Of a stretch of 39,464 nucleotides of DNA, positions 7,143 through 14,718 are shown piece after piece. The DNA lies in NCBI GenBank assembly GCA_022769125.1, contig JALEKN010000065.1, positions 1 through 39,464 of the forward strand. The letters run 5' to 3'. Within the stretch, counting starts at the first letter, position 1; each line of letters starts with the position of its first letter. The notes under the pieces were generated by a model. The model had not been told where the DNA came from. It saw only the letters and a list, made by a program, of their open reading frames with translations, and searched no databases. The DNA is from Agathobacter sp. (GTDB lineage Bacteria; Bacillota; Clostridia; Lachnospirales; Lachnospiraceae). The position numbers and the translations under genes are program-made.

Positions 7143-8816
7143 CTATTCTACAGAAATTACATAGTAATAGATTGGCTGACCACCATTGTTAATCTCGACT
7201 TCTACATCCGGATGCTTTTCCTGAATCAATGAACCAATCTCTTCTGCTGCTTCTTCAGAGGAATCCGAACCAAAATAAATGCTTACGATAGCAGAATCCT
7301 CGTCAATAAGCTGCTCAACCATATCGAGTGTTGTCTCCTTAAGGTCGGTTCCAACAGAGAGAATTGATTTGTCACCAATTCCCATAAAGTCGTCCTGCTT
7401 GATTGTCTTTCCGTCAATTTCGGTATCACGGACAGCATAAGTTACCTGTCCTGTCTTTACAACGGCGATTTCCGCATTCATTGCCTCGGCATTTTCTTCT
7501 GCCGAATAATCCGGAATGAAGTTAACAAGTGCAGTAATTCCCTGCGGAATTGTCTTGGTTGGGATAACGATGATTTCCTTGTCCTCAACCAATGAAGCTG
7601 CCTGATTTGCAGCCATGATAATGTTTTTGTTATTCGGAAGGATGAAGATATGGTCCGCATTTACATGCTCAATTGCATTTAACATATCTTCGGTGCTTGG
7701 GTTCATGGTCTGCCCACCCTCGATGATATAGTCAACACCGAGACCACGGAAGATCTCATTCATTCCTTCACCGATAGAAACAGAAATAAATCCCATATCC
7801 TTATGCGGAAGTTCTTCCGCCGGAGCTTCTTTCTGTTTGGACTGTAAAGCTGCCTGCTTCTCGGCATCTTTGATCAGCTTCTCCTGATGCTCCTCGCGCA
7901 TGTTATCAATTTTGATGCGTGACAATGCACCATGCGTAAGAGCCGTCTGGATTGCAAGGCCCGGGTCATTGGTATGTACATGGGTCTTTACAATCTCATC
8001 ATCTGCAACAACAACGATAGAATCTCCGATAGACTCCAGATAAGCCTTATATTCTGCAACGGCCTTATCTGACATCGGATGATCAAGCATGATAATAAAT
8101 TCGGTACAGTATCCAAACTTGATATCAACTAGTGTACTTTCTTTGTCTTTGACCGGAACTTCGCCAGCCGGAGCACTCTCGATCGTATAGTTGATCTCCT
8201 TGCCCATTAGAGCGTCAAAAGCACCTTTTAATACCTGGACAAGCCCCTGTCCGCCGGAGTCAACAACGCCAGCCTGCTTTAATACCGGAAGCATTTCCGG
8301 GGTCTGGCTGAGTACATACTCAGCCTCCTTAATTACTTCCTCACAGAAAAATGCAAGATCATCTGTCTCGTCTGCAAGCGTAAGTGCCTTATCAGCAGCA
8401 CCTTTTGCAACGGTAAGAATTGTTCCCTCTTTTGGCTTCATAACAGCGTTATATGCCGTTTCTACCGCTTTCTGGCAGGCTTCGCTTATGATCATGACAT
8501 CCAATTCATCGTGCGTCTTGATCACTTTGCAGAAACCACGGAAAAGCTGGGAAAGAATTACACCAGAATTTCCTCTTGCTCCACGCAGGGAACCGGAAGA
8601 TATTGCCTTTGCAAGCTGTTCCATGGATGGATTCTCGAGTGAATATACCTCTTTGGCAGCTGACATGATAGTCATAGACATATTTGTACCGGTATCTCCA
8701 TCCGGTACCGGGAATACATTCAGTTCGTTGATCCATTCTTTCTTAGACTCGAGGTTCTTGGCTCCTGCGAGAAACATTTTCGAAAGAGTCTGTGCGTTTA
8801 TCGTTGTAATTTCCAA
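7143..8816 (-). CDS. fakA: Fatty acid kinase catalytic subunit FakA (DAK2/YloV family)
   Basis: FakA phosphorylates fatty acids presented by a FakB (DegV-type) carrier, feeding exogenous fatty acids into phospholipid synthesis. The 557-residue protein has an N-terminal DhaL-like kinase domain (about residues 1-200) with the Mg-ATP motif PVPDGDTGTNMSMT and GARGNSGVILSQ. A central domain and a C-terminal EDD-like region follow (GEGMNEIFRGLGVD, then FILPNNKNIIMAANQAA). Length is normal. No fakB-like gene is in the window, so the partner must be elsewhere. It follows the asp23-family gene by 14 bases, the standard Firmicute pair. Confidence 0.93.
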   Translation of the reverse strand: MEITTINAQTLSKMFLAGAKNLESKKEWINELNVFPVPDGDTGTNMSMTIMSAAKEVYSLENPSMEQLAKAISSGSLRGARGNSGVILSQLFRGFCKVIKTHDELDVMIISEACQKAVETAYNAVMKPKEGTILTVAKGAADKALTLADETDDLAFFCEEVIKEAEYVLSQTPEMLPVLKQAGVVDSGGQGLVQVLKGAFDALMGKEINYTIESAPAGEVPVKDKESTLVDIKFGYCTEFIIMLDHPMSDKAVAEYKAYLESIGDSIVVVADDEIVKTHVHTNDPGLAIQTALTHGALSRIKIDNMREEHQEKLIKDAEKQAALQSKQKEAPAEELPHKDMGFISVSIGEGMNEIFRGLGVDYIIEGGQTMNPSTEDMLNAIEHVNADHIFILPNNKNIIMAANQAASLVEDKEIIVIPTKTIPQGITALVNFIPDYSAEENAEAMNAEIAVVKTGQVTYAVRDTEIDGKTIKQDDFMGIGDKSILSVGTDLKETTLDMVEQLIDEDSAIVSIYFGSDSSEEAAEEIGSLIQEKHPDVEVEINNGGQPIYYYVISVE

Positions 8817-8830
8817 TGTAATAGTCCTCC

Positions 8831-9190
8831 TTAATCAATTACCCGTACGCCTTCGACGTATATATTGATTTTTTTGATCTGCATACCAGTAAATGATTCC
8901 ACCTTGTACTTTACAGTGGAAATCAGATTGTCCGTAACCGTGCTGATGCTTACACCATAGGAAACAATTACATGAAAATCAATCGTGATTCCATTTTCCT
9001 TGTCCACATCAACATTGATACCATGTGTCAGATAATCACGCTTTAATAACTTAACAAGACCATCCTTAACATTGACAGCGGCCATTCCAACAATTCCGAA
9101 GCACTCAACAGCAACAGAACCAGCGTAAGTTGCGATAACATCTTTATCAATTATGATCTTGCCAAACTTGGTGTCCATTTGTCCCTTCAT
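8831..9190 (-). CDS. Asp23/Gls24 family protein (YloU-like)
   Basis: Asp23/Gls24 proteins are small cytoplasmic or membrane-associated proteins linked to cell-envelope stress. The 119-residue product has the family core (VIATYAGSVAVECFGIVGMA, then GITIDFHVIVSYGVSI) and ends with a strand-rich tail. I chose the ATG at 9190, reading MKGQMDTKFGKI, because GGAGG lies eight bases upstream; an earlier in-frame ATG at 9244 has no ribosome site and falls by the promoter -10. It heads the asp23-fakA-recG-rqcH unit and sits divergently from rpmB, a conserved arrangement. Confidence 0.9.
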   Translation of the reverse strand: MKGQMDTKFGKIIIDKDVIATYAGSVAVECFGIVGMAAVNVKDGLVKLLKRDYLTHGINVDVDKENGITIDFHVIVSYGVSISTVTDNLISTVKYKVESFTGMQIKKINIYVEGVRVID

Positions 9191-9227
9191 ATTAATACCT
9201 CCATGAAATACTGACATAGCTACTGCT

Positions 9228-9255
9228 ATTATACCCATTTTCATAAAAAAAGCAA
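9228..9255 (-). promoter_or_regulatory. Sigma-A promoter for the asp23-fakA-recG-rqcH unit
   Basis: On the minus strand TTGCTT (9250-9255) and TATAAT (9228-9233) are 16 bases apart. It is back to back with the rpmB promoter. Confidence 0.65.
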
Positions 9256-9294
9256 ATACGTATTGTAATTTCTTTATTTTTTTGAAAATTATTC

Positions 9295-9323
9295 TTGCAA
9301 TGGGAAATATAATCTGTTAGAAT
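9295..9323 (+). promoter_or_regulatory. Sigma-A promoter of rpmB
   Basis: TTGCAA (9295-9300) and TAGAAT (9318-9323) are separated by 17 bases, with a leader of about 55-60 bases before the rpmB start. No ribosomal-protein leader structure was recognised in that short leader. Confidence 0.75.
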
Positions 9324-9387
9324 GTTCATGTTGCGAGCACGGAGATACTATATTCCGGGCTTAAGAAATGGCAAGGAGGTGCGAATC

Positions 9388-9573
9388 ATGGCAAAATGCG
9401 CAGTTTGTGAAAAAGGTGTACATTACGGAAATAATGTAAGCCATTCTCATAGAAGATCCAATCATGTATGGAAGTCTAACATCAAACGTGTTAGCTGTAA
9501 AGTAAACGGAGTACCACAGAAGTTATATGTATGTACTTCCTGCTTAAGATCTGGAAAAGTTGAGAGAGCTTAA
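9388..9573 (+). CDS. rpmB: 50S ribosomal protein L28, zinc-ribbon form
   Basis: L28 is a structural protein of the large ribosomal subunit. The 61-residue product starts MAKCAVCEKGVHYGNNVSHSH and has RRSNHVWKSNIKRV after it. Both cysteine pairs are kept (CAVC at residues 4-7, and CTSC near residue 50), so this is the zinc-binding form rather than the cysteine-free paralogue. I chose the ATG at 9388, where AAGGAGGT lies seven bases upstream; the frame is open further back to 9322 but without a ribosome site. It is the only intact plus-strand gene in the window, with its own promoter and terminator. Confidence 0.97.
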   Translation: MAKCAVCEKGVHYGNNVSHSHRRSNHVWKSNIKRVSCKVNGVPQKLYVCTSCLRSGKVERA

Positions 9574-9586
9574 GAATAAGCATTGA

Positions 9587-9617
9587 AATCACTCGTCTTC
9601 GGGCGGGTGATTTTTTT
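9587..9617 (+). terminator. Intrinsic terminator of rpmB
   Basis: Arms AATCACTCG (9587-9595) and CGGGTGATT (9604-9612), with one G-T pair, are followed by a T run. It lies 13 bases past the rpmB stop. Confidence 0.85.
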
Positions 9618-9626
9618 ATATTTAAA

Positions 9627-9764
9627 TCAGCATCCAGATATATAATAGCTCAGGAACAGACATACCGATATGATAAGGATACCTACAAAATCATTGGATA
9701 ACACAAGCATTACCAACATTCCCATCGCAAACCAGAACAATGTATATCCAAGCACTCGTTTCAT
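9627..9764 (-). CDS. Small hydrophobic membrane protein, 45 residues, unknown function
   Basis: I do not recognise a named family. The frame runs from the ATG at 9764 to a TGA at 9627. It encodes MKRVLGYTLFWFAMG, a polar break with the residues SND, and a second hydrophobic stretch GILIISVCLFLSYYISGC. This looks like two short membrane segments with a positively charged N-terminus. GGAG lies eight bases before the ATG, a good ribosome site. It sits between gerW (minus strand) and the rpmB terminator, after a perfect 13-bp hairpin that would reduce read-through from gerW. Support comes from the ribosome site, hydrophobic pattern and clean frame; conservation was not tested. Confidence 0.6.
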   Translation of the reverse strand: MKRVLGYTLFWFAMGMLVMLVLSNDFVGILIISVCLFLSYYISGC

Positions 9765-9786
9765 ATCGATATCTCCAATAAAAATG

Positions 9787-9824
9787 CAGCATATATTATA
9801 ATTAATATATGCTGCGTTTTTTTA
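9787..9824 (-). terminator. Bidirectional terminator-like hairpin after gerW
   Basis: A perfect 13-bp inverted repeat (9787-9799 and 9804-9816) with a TAAT loop has A/T runs on both sides, so it can work as a terminator in either direction. On the minus strand it follows gerW and precedes the 45-residue membrane protein gene. Confidence 0.75.
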
Positions 9825-9844
9825 TTGGATTCAGATTTATTAAC

Positions 9845-10222
9845 TTATGCTTCGTCCGCATCCTCAACGGTTACATCTTCCGCCGGATTCGAACTTCCTG
9901 AGAATTTATTAACAAGATCAGGAACCATATCAAGCACCTTTGTAAGTCCGTCCTGGTTTTTGATATTGACAAGCTTTGTGGTGCCATTTGAAATTACAAG
10001 TATTGCACTTGGAGTGATCTTTCCTCCGAGTCCGCCGGCACCTGTATTCTTCTTCTCCTGCATGAATGCTCCGGCTGCGACCCCGAAAGAAACATCCACA
10101 AGCGGAAGAATGATTTTATCCTCAATATGGATCGCATCCCCAACGACAGTCTTTGTTGTGATAAAGCTGTCCATTCCTTTAAACAATGATTCTACGGTTT
10201 CTTTAAAACTGTTTTCTGCCAT
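9845..10222 (-). CDS. GerW/YtfJ family sporulation protein
   Basis: GerW (YtfJ) is a spore protein needed for normal germination in Bacillus. The 125-residue product starts MAENSFKETVESLFKGMDSF. It has the family core TVVGDAIHIEDKIILPLVDV, then SFGVAAGAF, a Gly-rich GAGGLGGKITPSA and the ISNGTTKLVN segment. The ATG at 10222 was chosen because GGAGGAG lies eight bases upstream; the longer frame would translate that ribosome site as EE. It follows the DUF2953 gene by 17 bases, a linkage repeated in many clostridia. With the SASP gene it supports a sporulating host. Confidence 0.92.
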   Translation of the reverse strand: MAENSFKETVESLFKGMDSFITTKTVVGDAIHIEDKIILPLVDVSFGVAAGAFMQEKKNTGAGGLGGKITPSAILVISNGTTKLVNIKNQDGLTKVLDMVPDLVNKFSGSSNPAEDVTVEDADEA

Positions 10223-10239
10223 CTCATGCTCCTCCAATT

Positions 10240-11106
10240 CTATGATTTATTATTACCAAATTGTTTGATAAGTCTTCTGCAATTTTTATCCATGATCAGC
10301 CGAATGAGAATTCCAAGAAGGCAGACGCTGTAAACATGCCCTTTTATGTCTGTCTCCCCATCCACATAGCCTTCGTCCGCCTCAAAATCCGGGTGGATGT
10401 TCCAACGATTGCGATAACCGATTGGGAACAATGCCAGAATACCAAAAATCTGCGCCGTGGAATCTGGCGAGCCTGTGGAATAGCTCATGGAAAGCTTCAG
10501 TCTGTCCGGCATAATGTACTTCAACAAACGAACTGTTTCAGCCTTTACATGTGATACCGCCGCATGATTATGGGAATCCCCAAGCGTCTGCCGGATGCGT
10601 CCTATCGTGTGCCGGATGTCGGAAAGTCTGTGCCAAAACGAATGCCATTTTCTTTTGATTTTTTGAAATAGTGTGTCCTTTTTCACGGCACCTGATACAT
10701 TACCATCAGATGTTTTCGTGGGAGCTTCTTTGGTTTTATTGTCTCCTAACCCCGAATCTTCATCAGAAAACGCTGAAGTATTGGTGGATGCTGGAGCTTT
10801 TTTAGAAATCACATCTTCTTTTTTTATGCTGTCTGGTTCATCAGGATTTTCTCCAAAATTCTTGCGAATTCCGAAAATCCGTACATATATCCGGCTTCTA
10901 CTGTCGGAATAAATGATCCGCAACATAAACAGGTGCCCCAGCCATGAAACACTTATATCTCCGTTTATCTTTTTTTGATGGATGTCACCCTTTATCCGAT
11001 AGCTGACCGGATAAAACAAAACCAAAAGGACTACTGCCAGAATAAGCACCAACGCGATAAGAATCAGCCAGCCGATAATCTTTAGTACCGTAAGGATAAT
11101 CGTCAT
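10240..11106 (-). CDS. DUF2953 domain membrane-anchored protein
   Basis: The function is unknown; DUF2953 proteins are common in endospore formers and often sit beside gerW. The 288-residue product has one long N-terminal membrane helix (about residues 5-33, very rich in I, L and V). A beta-like segment follows (YPVSYRIKGDIHQKKINGDI). The middle, about residues 85-140, is polar and low in complexity, with many S, T, K and D, and looks unstructured. The C-terminal region has a YSTGSPDSTAQIFGILA segment typical of the family. The start overlaps the upstream gene by four bases (ATGA). Confidence 0.82.
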   Translation of the reverse strand: MTIILTVLKIIGWLILIALVLILAVVLLVLFYPVSYRIKGDIHQKKINGDISVSWLGHLFMLRIIYSDSRSRIYVRIFGIRKNFGENPDEPDSIKKEDVISKKAPASTNTSAFSDEDSGLGDNKTKEAPTKTSDGNVSGAVKKDTLFQKIKRKWHSFWHRLSDIRHTIGRIRQTLGDSHNHAAVSHVKAETVRLLKYIMPDRLKLSMSYSTGSPDSTAQIFGILALFPIGYRNRWNIHPDFEADEGYVDGETDIKGHVYSVCLLGILIRLIMDKNCRRLIKQFGNNKS

Positions 11107-11429
11107 GTACCGCTCCCCCGCATTTCTTTTAAGTAAGTGTAAACGTCTGTATCTCCGGTGTTCTGATAAGTATCATCAATGATCTGTGTGATCAGCTGGA
11201 TTCCCTCATCATATCCTCCCGCAAGGCCGATGATGCGAAGTGTTTCTTTGGGATACGCCCGCTGCATAAGCTCTTTTGATGAAATCATATCAAGAAGGTT
11301 GTCCGGGTTTGACGCAAGTGCGATTATATAAACAGAAAGCATTCCTGCATTATGTTCGATTTTCCATCTGATCCGTTTCTCTTTTCCCTTAATGGATTCT
11401 CCGATGTACAGCTTATCATACCATTTCAT
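11103..11429 (-). CDS. Conserved-looking hypothetical protein, 108 residues
   Basis: I do not recognise the family. The product starts MKWYDKLYIGESIKGKEKRI. It is mostly soluble and probably helical, with a hydrophobic stretch near residues 30-40 (MLSVYIIALASN) and no cysteines or metal motif. It is coupled to the DUF2953 gene by a four-base overlap and lies 12 bases from the NUDIX gene, so it is probably part of a NUDIX-unknown-DUF2953-gerW unit read from the promoter at 11934-11962. It has ordinary codon use and no sign of being a spurious frame. Confidence 0.75.
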   Translation of the reverse strand: MKWYDKLYIGESIKGKEKRIRWKIEHNAGMLSVYIIALASNPDNLLDMISSKELMQRAYPKETLRIIGLAGGYDEGIQLITQIIDDTYQNTGDTDVYTYLKEMRGSGT

Positions 11430-11441
11430 AAAAGCTTCACT

Positions 11442-11894
11442 CTAATAATATTTATGTGTGCCCCAAAGATTGCTCTTTTTTAAATCGAGATATTCATTGT
11501 AGGCTTTTTCAAGAATCTGCTTCTCATTGGAGAATTTGAGCAGATGATATGCTTCATGATATTTATAAAAGCCGGAATCTACAAAAAATTCTTCCCGCTG
11601 AGGTTTGCTATAATAACTCTCCCCCATCATAAGATACCAATGGACTTCTTTTTCGACAGTATCCTCCGGAACAGTAAATGTATACTGGCTTTTTCCGACA
11701 TACTGTATAATTGTTGCGTTTGCTCCGGTCTCCTCTTTCACCTCACGGATTGCGGTATCTTTGTACTCTTCTCCAGGTTCGACTGTTCCCTTCGGAAGAA
11801 CCCAACCTTCGTATTTATTCTTATAATTCTTATATAAGAGTAAAATCTTTCCACGAAAAATTACCACACCGCCACAACTCGTTGCCTCTATCAT
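11442..11894 (-). CDS. NUDIX hydrolase
   Basis: NUDIX enzymes cleave nucleoside diphosphates linked to another group; the substrate here cannot be told. The 150-residue protein has a complete NUDIX box, GTVEPGEEYKDTAIREVKEE, followed by TG (residues about 35-57), including the metal-binding REVKEE. It opens MIEATSCGGVVIF, the usual first strand. GGAGG precedes the ATG. It starts its own transcript from a good sigma-A promoter directly behind the PBP gene. A house-cleaning role or an alarmone/Ap4A hydrolase role would both be possible. Confidence 0.9.
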   Translation of the reverse strand: MIEATSCGGVVIFRGKILLLYKNYKNKYEGWVLPKGTVEPGEEYKDTAIREVKEETGANATIIQYVGKSQYTFTVPEDTVEKEVHWYLMMGESYYSKPQREEFFVDSGFYKYHEAYHLLKFSNEKQILEKAYNEYLDLKKSNLWGTHKYY

Positions 11895-11933
11895 TGCACT
11901 ACCTCCTAATGTGTGGTGTTAATGCTAGAAAAT

Positions 11934-11962
11934 AGTATACCCTAATTCGAATGGTTATGCAA
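11934..11962 (-). promoter_or_regulatory. Sigma-A promoter of the NUDIX-DUF2953-gerW unit
   Basis: On the minus strand TTGCAT (11957-11962) and TATACT (11934-11939) are separated by 17 bases. The -35 abuts the stop codon of the PBP gene. Confidence 0.75.
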
Positions 11963-13372
11963 CTATTCAAAATAAGCATCGAATATCTTTTTGGCAACCG
12001 GGACGGCATATTTACTTCCGGATCCTGAATCTTCGACAATAACGGCAAGCGCAATATCCGCCTCTCTGTCGTTCTTTGCATATCCGATAAACCAGGCATT
12101 TGTCTGGTCCGTTGTATCAGATACCTGAGCTGTTCCGGTTTTGCCATATGCGGTATAGTCTTCTGTATCTAATTTTTTACCGGTTCCGTCTGTGACAACT
12201 GACCGCATATATTCTTCCAGAAAAGAAGCTTCCTTCGATGTAAAAAGTGTTCCCCAGACGGAAGGCGTGTATGATTTTACTGCATCTCCATAGGTATTCT
12301 TTACCGAATCAATCAGGTATGGAGTCATCAAAGTTCCATTATTGTCAATTGCGCTTGTAAGAAGAAGCATGTGCAAAGGAGAAACAAGCGTTTTTCCCTG
12401 ACCGATTCCGGTTTCCATCACAAGGGAGCTGCTGTCATCTGCCGTAATCTGAAAACGGCTCTGTCCGGATTCAAAAGAAACCGGAAGATCTTGGTTAAAC
12501 AACAGATCATCACATGTCTTTTGAAATTGCTCCAAATTAAGCGTAAGTGATATGGAAGCAAAACTGCTGTTGCATGAATTTGCAAAAGCCTCTTTCAGAT
12601 TTTCCGTTCCGTGGGATTTGTCGGAAGCACAATGAATCGTTTTACCCTCATATGTAAAATAGCTCTTACAATCAAAAGAGAAGTCAGAAACATCTGCCCC
12701 CTGCTCCCGATAATACTCAAGCGTTGTCAGAATCTTAAATACGGATCCGGGAGCGTATTTTCCCTGTGTTGCCCGATTGACCAAGAGGGCATTCTCCCCG
12801 GAGATAATATCATCCCAATCCACATCAATCGTATTAGGGTCAAAGGAAGGCTTTGAAACCATTGCAAGGATTTTTCCGGTGGATGGCTCCATGACGATCA
12901 CTGCTCCATCGTGCGAGCCAAGTGCATCATACGCGGTCTGCTGAAGTTTATAATTTAATGTGGTAACAACGGTATCTCCCAGACTTTTTTCACCTTTGAT
13001 ATCATTAAGCAGCTGACTTGTAAACAGTGAATGGGAACGAAGCAAGAGAAAATTAGCCTGATTCTCAATACCACTCTTTCCCTTTGTTGTATACCCGACA
13101 GCATGTGCAAACAAATCTTTGTATGGATATGTCCGTGTTTCAGCTCCATCATCATCAACCGTTGTTGTTGCAAGTGTATAACCGTCAGCCGATTCAATAT
13201 CTCCGCGGACAACATATTCCGAAAAAAGATTTTGCAAGGAATTATAGGGATTATTGATGAAGTTTTCGCTCAAAAAGACCATATAGTAAATGAAGTATCC
13301 GATCAATGCAATAAACATTGCAAGAAACAGATATGTTACAACTACATACTCATGGTTCTTGGATTTTGCCAT
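11963..13372 (-). CDS. Class B penicillin-binding protein, PbpA/FtsI-like transpeptidase
   Basis: Class B PBPs cross-link peptidoglycan outside the membrane and work with a SEDS glycosyltransferase. The 469-residue protein has one N-terminal membrane helix (about residues 10-33), a short non-catalytic domain (NPYNSLQNLFSEYVVRGDI), and a transpeptidase domain. The SxxK motif is SVFK (in YAPGSVFKI), the SxN motif is SCN (in FANSCNSS), and the KTG motif is KTGTA. The short N-domain and the EPSTGKILAMVSKPSFDPN segment resemble actinobacterial PbpA more than long FtsI/SpoVD types, and no PASTA domain is present. The start overlaps the SEDS gene by 23 bases; GGAG precedes it. Confidence 0.92.
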   Translation of the reverse strand: MAKSKNHEYVVVTYLFLAMFIALIGYFIYYMVFLSENFINNPYNSLQNLFSEYVVRGDIESADGYTLATTTVDDDGAETRTYPYKDLFAHAVGYTTKGKSGIENQANFLLLRSHSLFTSQLLNDIKGEKSLGDTVVTTLNYKLQQTAYDALGSHDGAVIVMEPSTGKILAMVSKPSFDPNTIDVDWDDIISGENALLVNRATQGKYAPGSVFKILTTLEYYREQGADVSDFSFDCKSYFTYEGKTIHCASDKSHGTENLKEAFANSCNSSFASISLTLNLEQFQKTCDDLLFNQDLPVSFESGQSRFQITADDSSSLVMETGIGQGKTLVSPLHMLLLTSAIDNNGTLMTPYLIDSVKNTYGDAVKSYTPSVWGTLFTSKEASFLEEYMRSVVTDGTGKKLDTEDYTAYGKTGTAQVSDTTDQTNAWFIGYAKNDREADIALAVIVEDSGSGSKYAVPVAKKIFDAYFE

Positions 13373-14717
13373 TTTCCTCTCCTTCTTTCTCTAGAGTTTC
13401 AGAAATTTTGACCACGGGTGTACGAGGACGCATATACAGTCCCTGGATCACCCCAATTATGATCATCGTGGAAATGAGCGAGCTGCCTCCGTAACTGATA
13501 AGTGGCAATGTCACTCCGGTAGATGGAATGAACTTAATCACGCCTCCGATCGTGAGAAATACCTGACCGGCATAAAGCGTGGCTAAGCCAAGCGCAACAA
13601 GCTTATAGTAAGAATCCCTCATTTGCATTGCAATATTCATAAACATGATAAAGCAGCTGGCACAGACTAAAATAACACAAATTGCAAAAACTCCGCCAAA
13701 CTCCTCTGAGATTGCCGAAAAAATAAAATCTTTTTCAACAACCGGAATTTTTTTTGGCATTCCCTGATTTAAGCCTAATCCAAACCATCCGCCGGTCCCG
13801 ATTCCAAAGAGAGACTGGCTGACCTGATAGCCCTCATTATCAATTACAGATAACGGATCCTTCCAGGCAATAATACGTGTCTGAACATGTGGAAACATTT
13901 TTGCCCCGGCAAATGCTGCCAGCCCCATAGCACCGATTCCACTGAGAAAATAGCTCATTTTACCGGTCGCAACATAAATCATGACAAGATAAGTGACAAA
14001 ATATAAAAGCGCTCCGCCAAGGTCTTTCGAAATTACGAGTGCCAGAACAAAAAGTGCCGATACTCCGCTTGTGACCAGAACCTGTTTTATGTCCTTTTTC
14101 TGATAAAGCATGGACGCGATAAAAAAGACAAACAGTATCTTAACAAACTCCGATGGCTGAATAGAAATGCCGGCAATAGAGATTGAGAGTTTAGCCCCAT
14201 AGCTGGTTGTTCCTACAACTGCAACTGCCATCAGGGACAAAATACCGACAACAGAATATAGCCAGGTAAGTTTGCGGAAAACAGACAGTTTCTGCAGAAA
14301 TACCGGAATGAGCATGGCGATTGCTGCACCTGCAACAAGAAACAGATACTGACGATACGCCTTATCCATAGATAGACGGGTCAGCATGACAAGCCCAATG
14401 GTAAACAACATGCACATATTGTTCAAGACAAGGCGCGATGCCTTCTTATAAAAAATATGGTAAAAAATAAAAATCAGAGAAACAAGCAATACCTGTAAAA
14501 GGTAAAAAATAAGAATCTGCTGATTCTTACTTGTCAGATATAAAACACCATTTGCAATGAACTGGATCAAATATAAAAGGACTCTCTGCAAATGAAAGAT
14601 ATAGGATTGTTCTGACACATCCTTTCGATAGCGAAATACCCAAAAGCAGGCAAACGTATAAAACAAAAAGCAAAAAATTAACAGATATTTTGCCGCCTGC
14701 ACCAGTAAATGAACCAT
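13350..14717 (-). CDS. SEDS family peptidoglycan glycosyltransferase (FtsW/RodA/SpoVE)
   Basis: SEDS proteins polymerise lipid II glycan strands in the cytoplasmic membrane. The 455-residue protein is almost wholly hydrophobic, with roughly ten or more membrane helices. It carries the family signatures SISIAGISIQPSEFVKILF, then DFIFSAISEEFGG, and near the end GVTLPLISYGGSSLIST. It starts two bases after the U32 gene and its end overlaps the PBP gene, so the two products are probably made together and act as a pair. Which SEDS class (division, elongation or sporulation) is not decided by sequence; the small PbpA-like partner argues for the RodA-PbpA type. Confidence 0.93.
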   Translation of the reverse strand: MVHLLVQAAKYLLIFCFLFYTFACFWVFRYRKDVSEQSYIFHLQRVLLYLIQFIANGVLYLTSKNQQILIFYLLQVLLVSLIFIFYHIFYKKASRLVLNNMCMLFTIGLVMLTRLSMDKAYRQYLFLVAGAAIAMLIPVFLQKLSVFRKLTWLYSVVGILSLMAVAVVGTTSYGAKLSISIAGISIQPSEFVKILFVFFIASMLYQKKDIKQVLVTSGVSALFVLALVISKDLGGALLYFVTYLVMIYVATGKMSYFLSGIGAMGLAAFAGAKMFPHVQTRIIAWKDPLSVIDNEGYQVSQSLFGIGTGGWFGLGLNQGMPKKIPVVEKDFIFSAISEEFGGVFAICVILVCASCFIMFMNIAMQMRDSYYKLVALGLATLYAGQVFLTIGGVIKFIPSTGVTLPLISYGGSSLISTMIIIGVIQGLYMRPRTPVVKISETLEKEGEENGKIQEP

Positions 14718-14718
14718 T

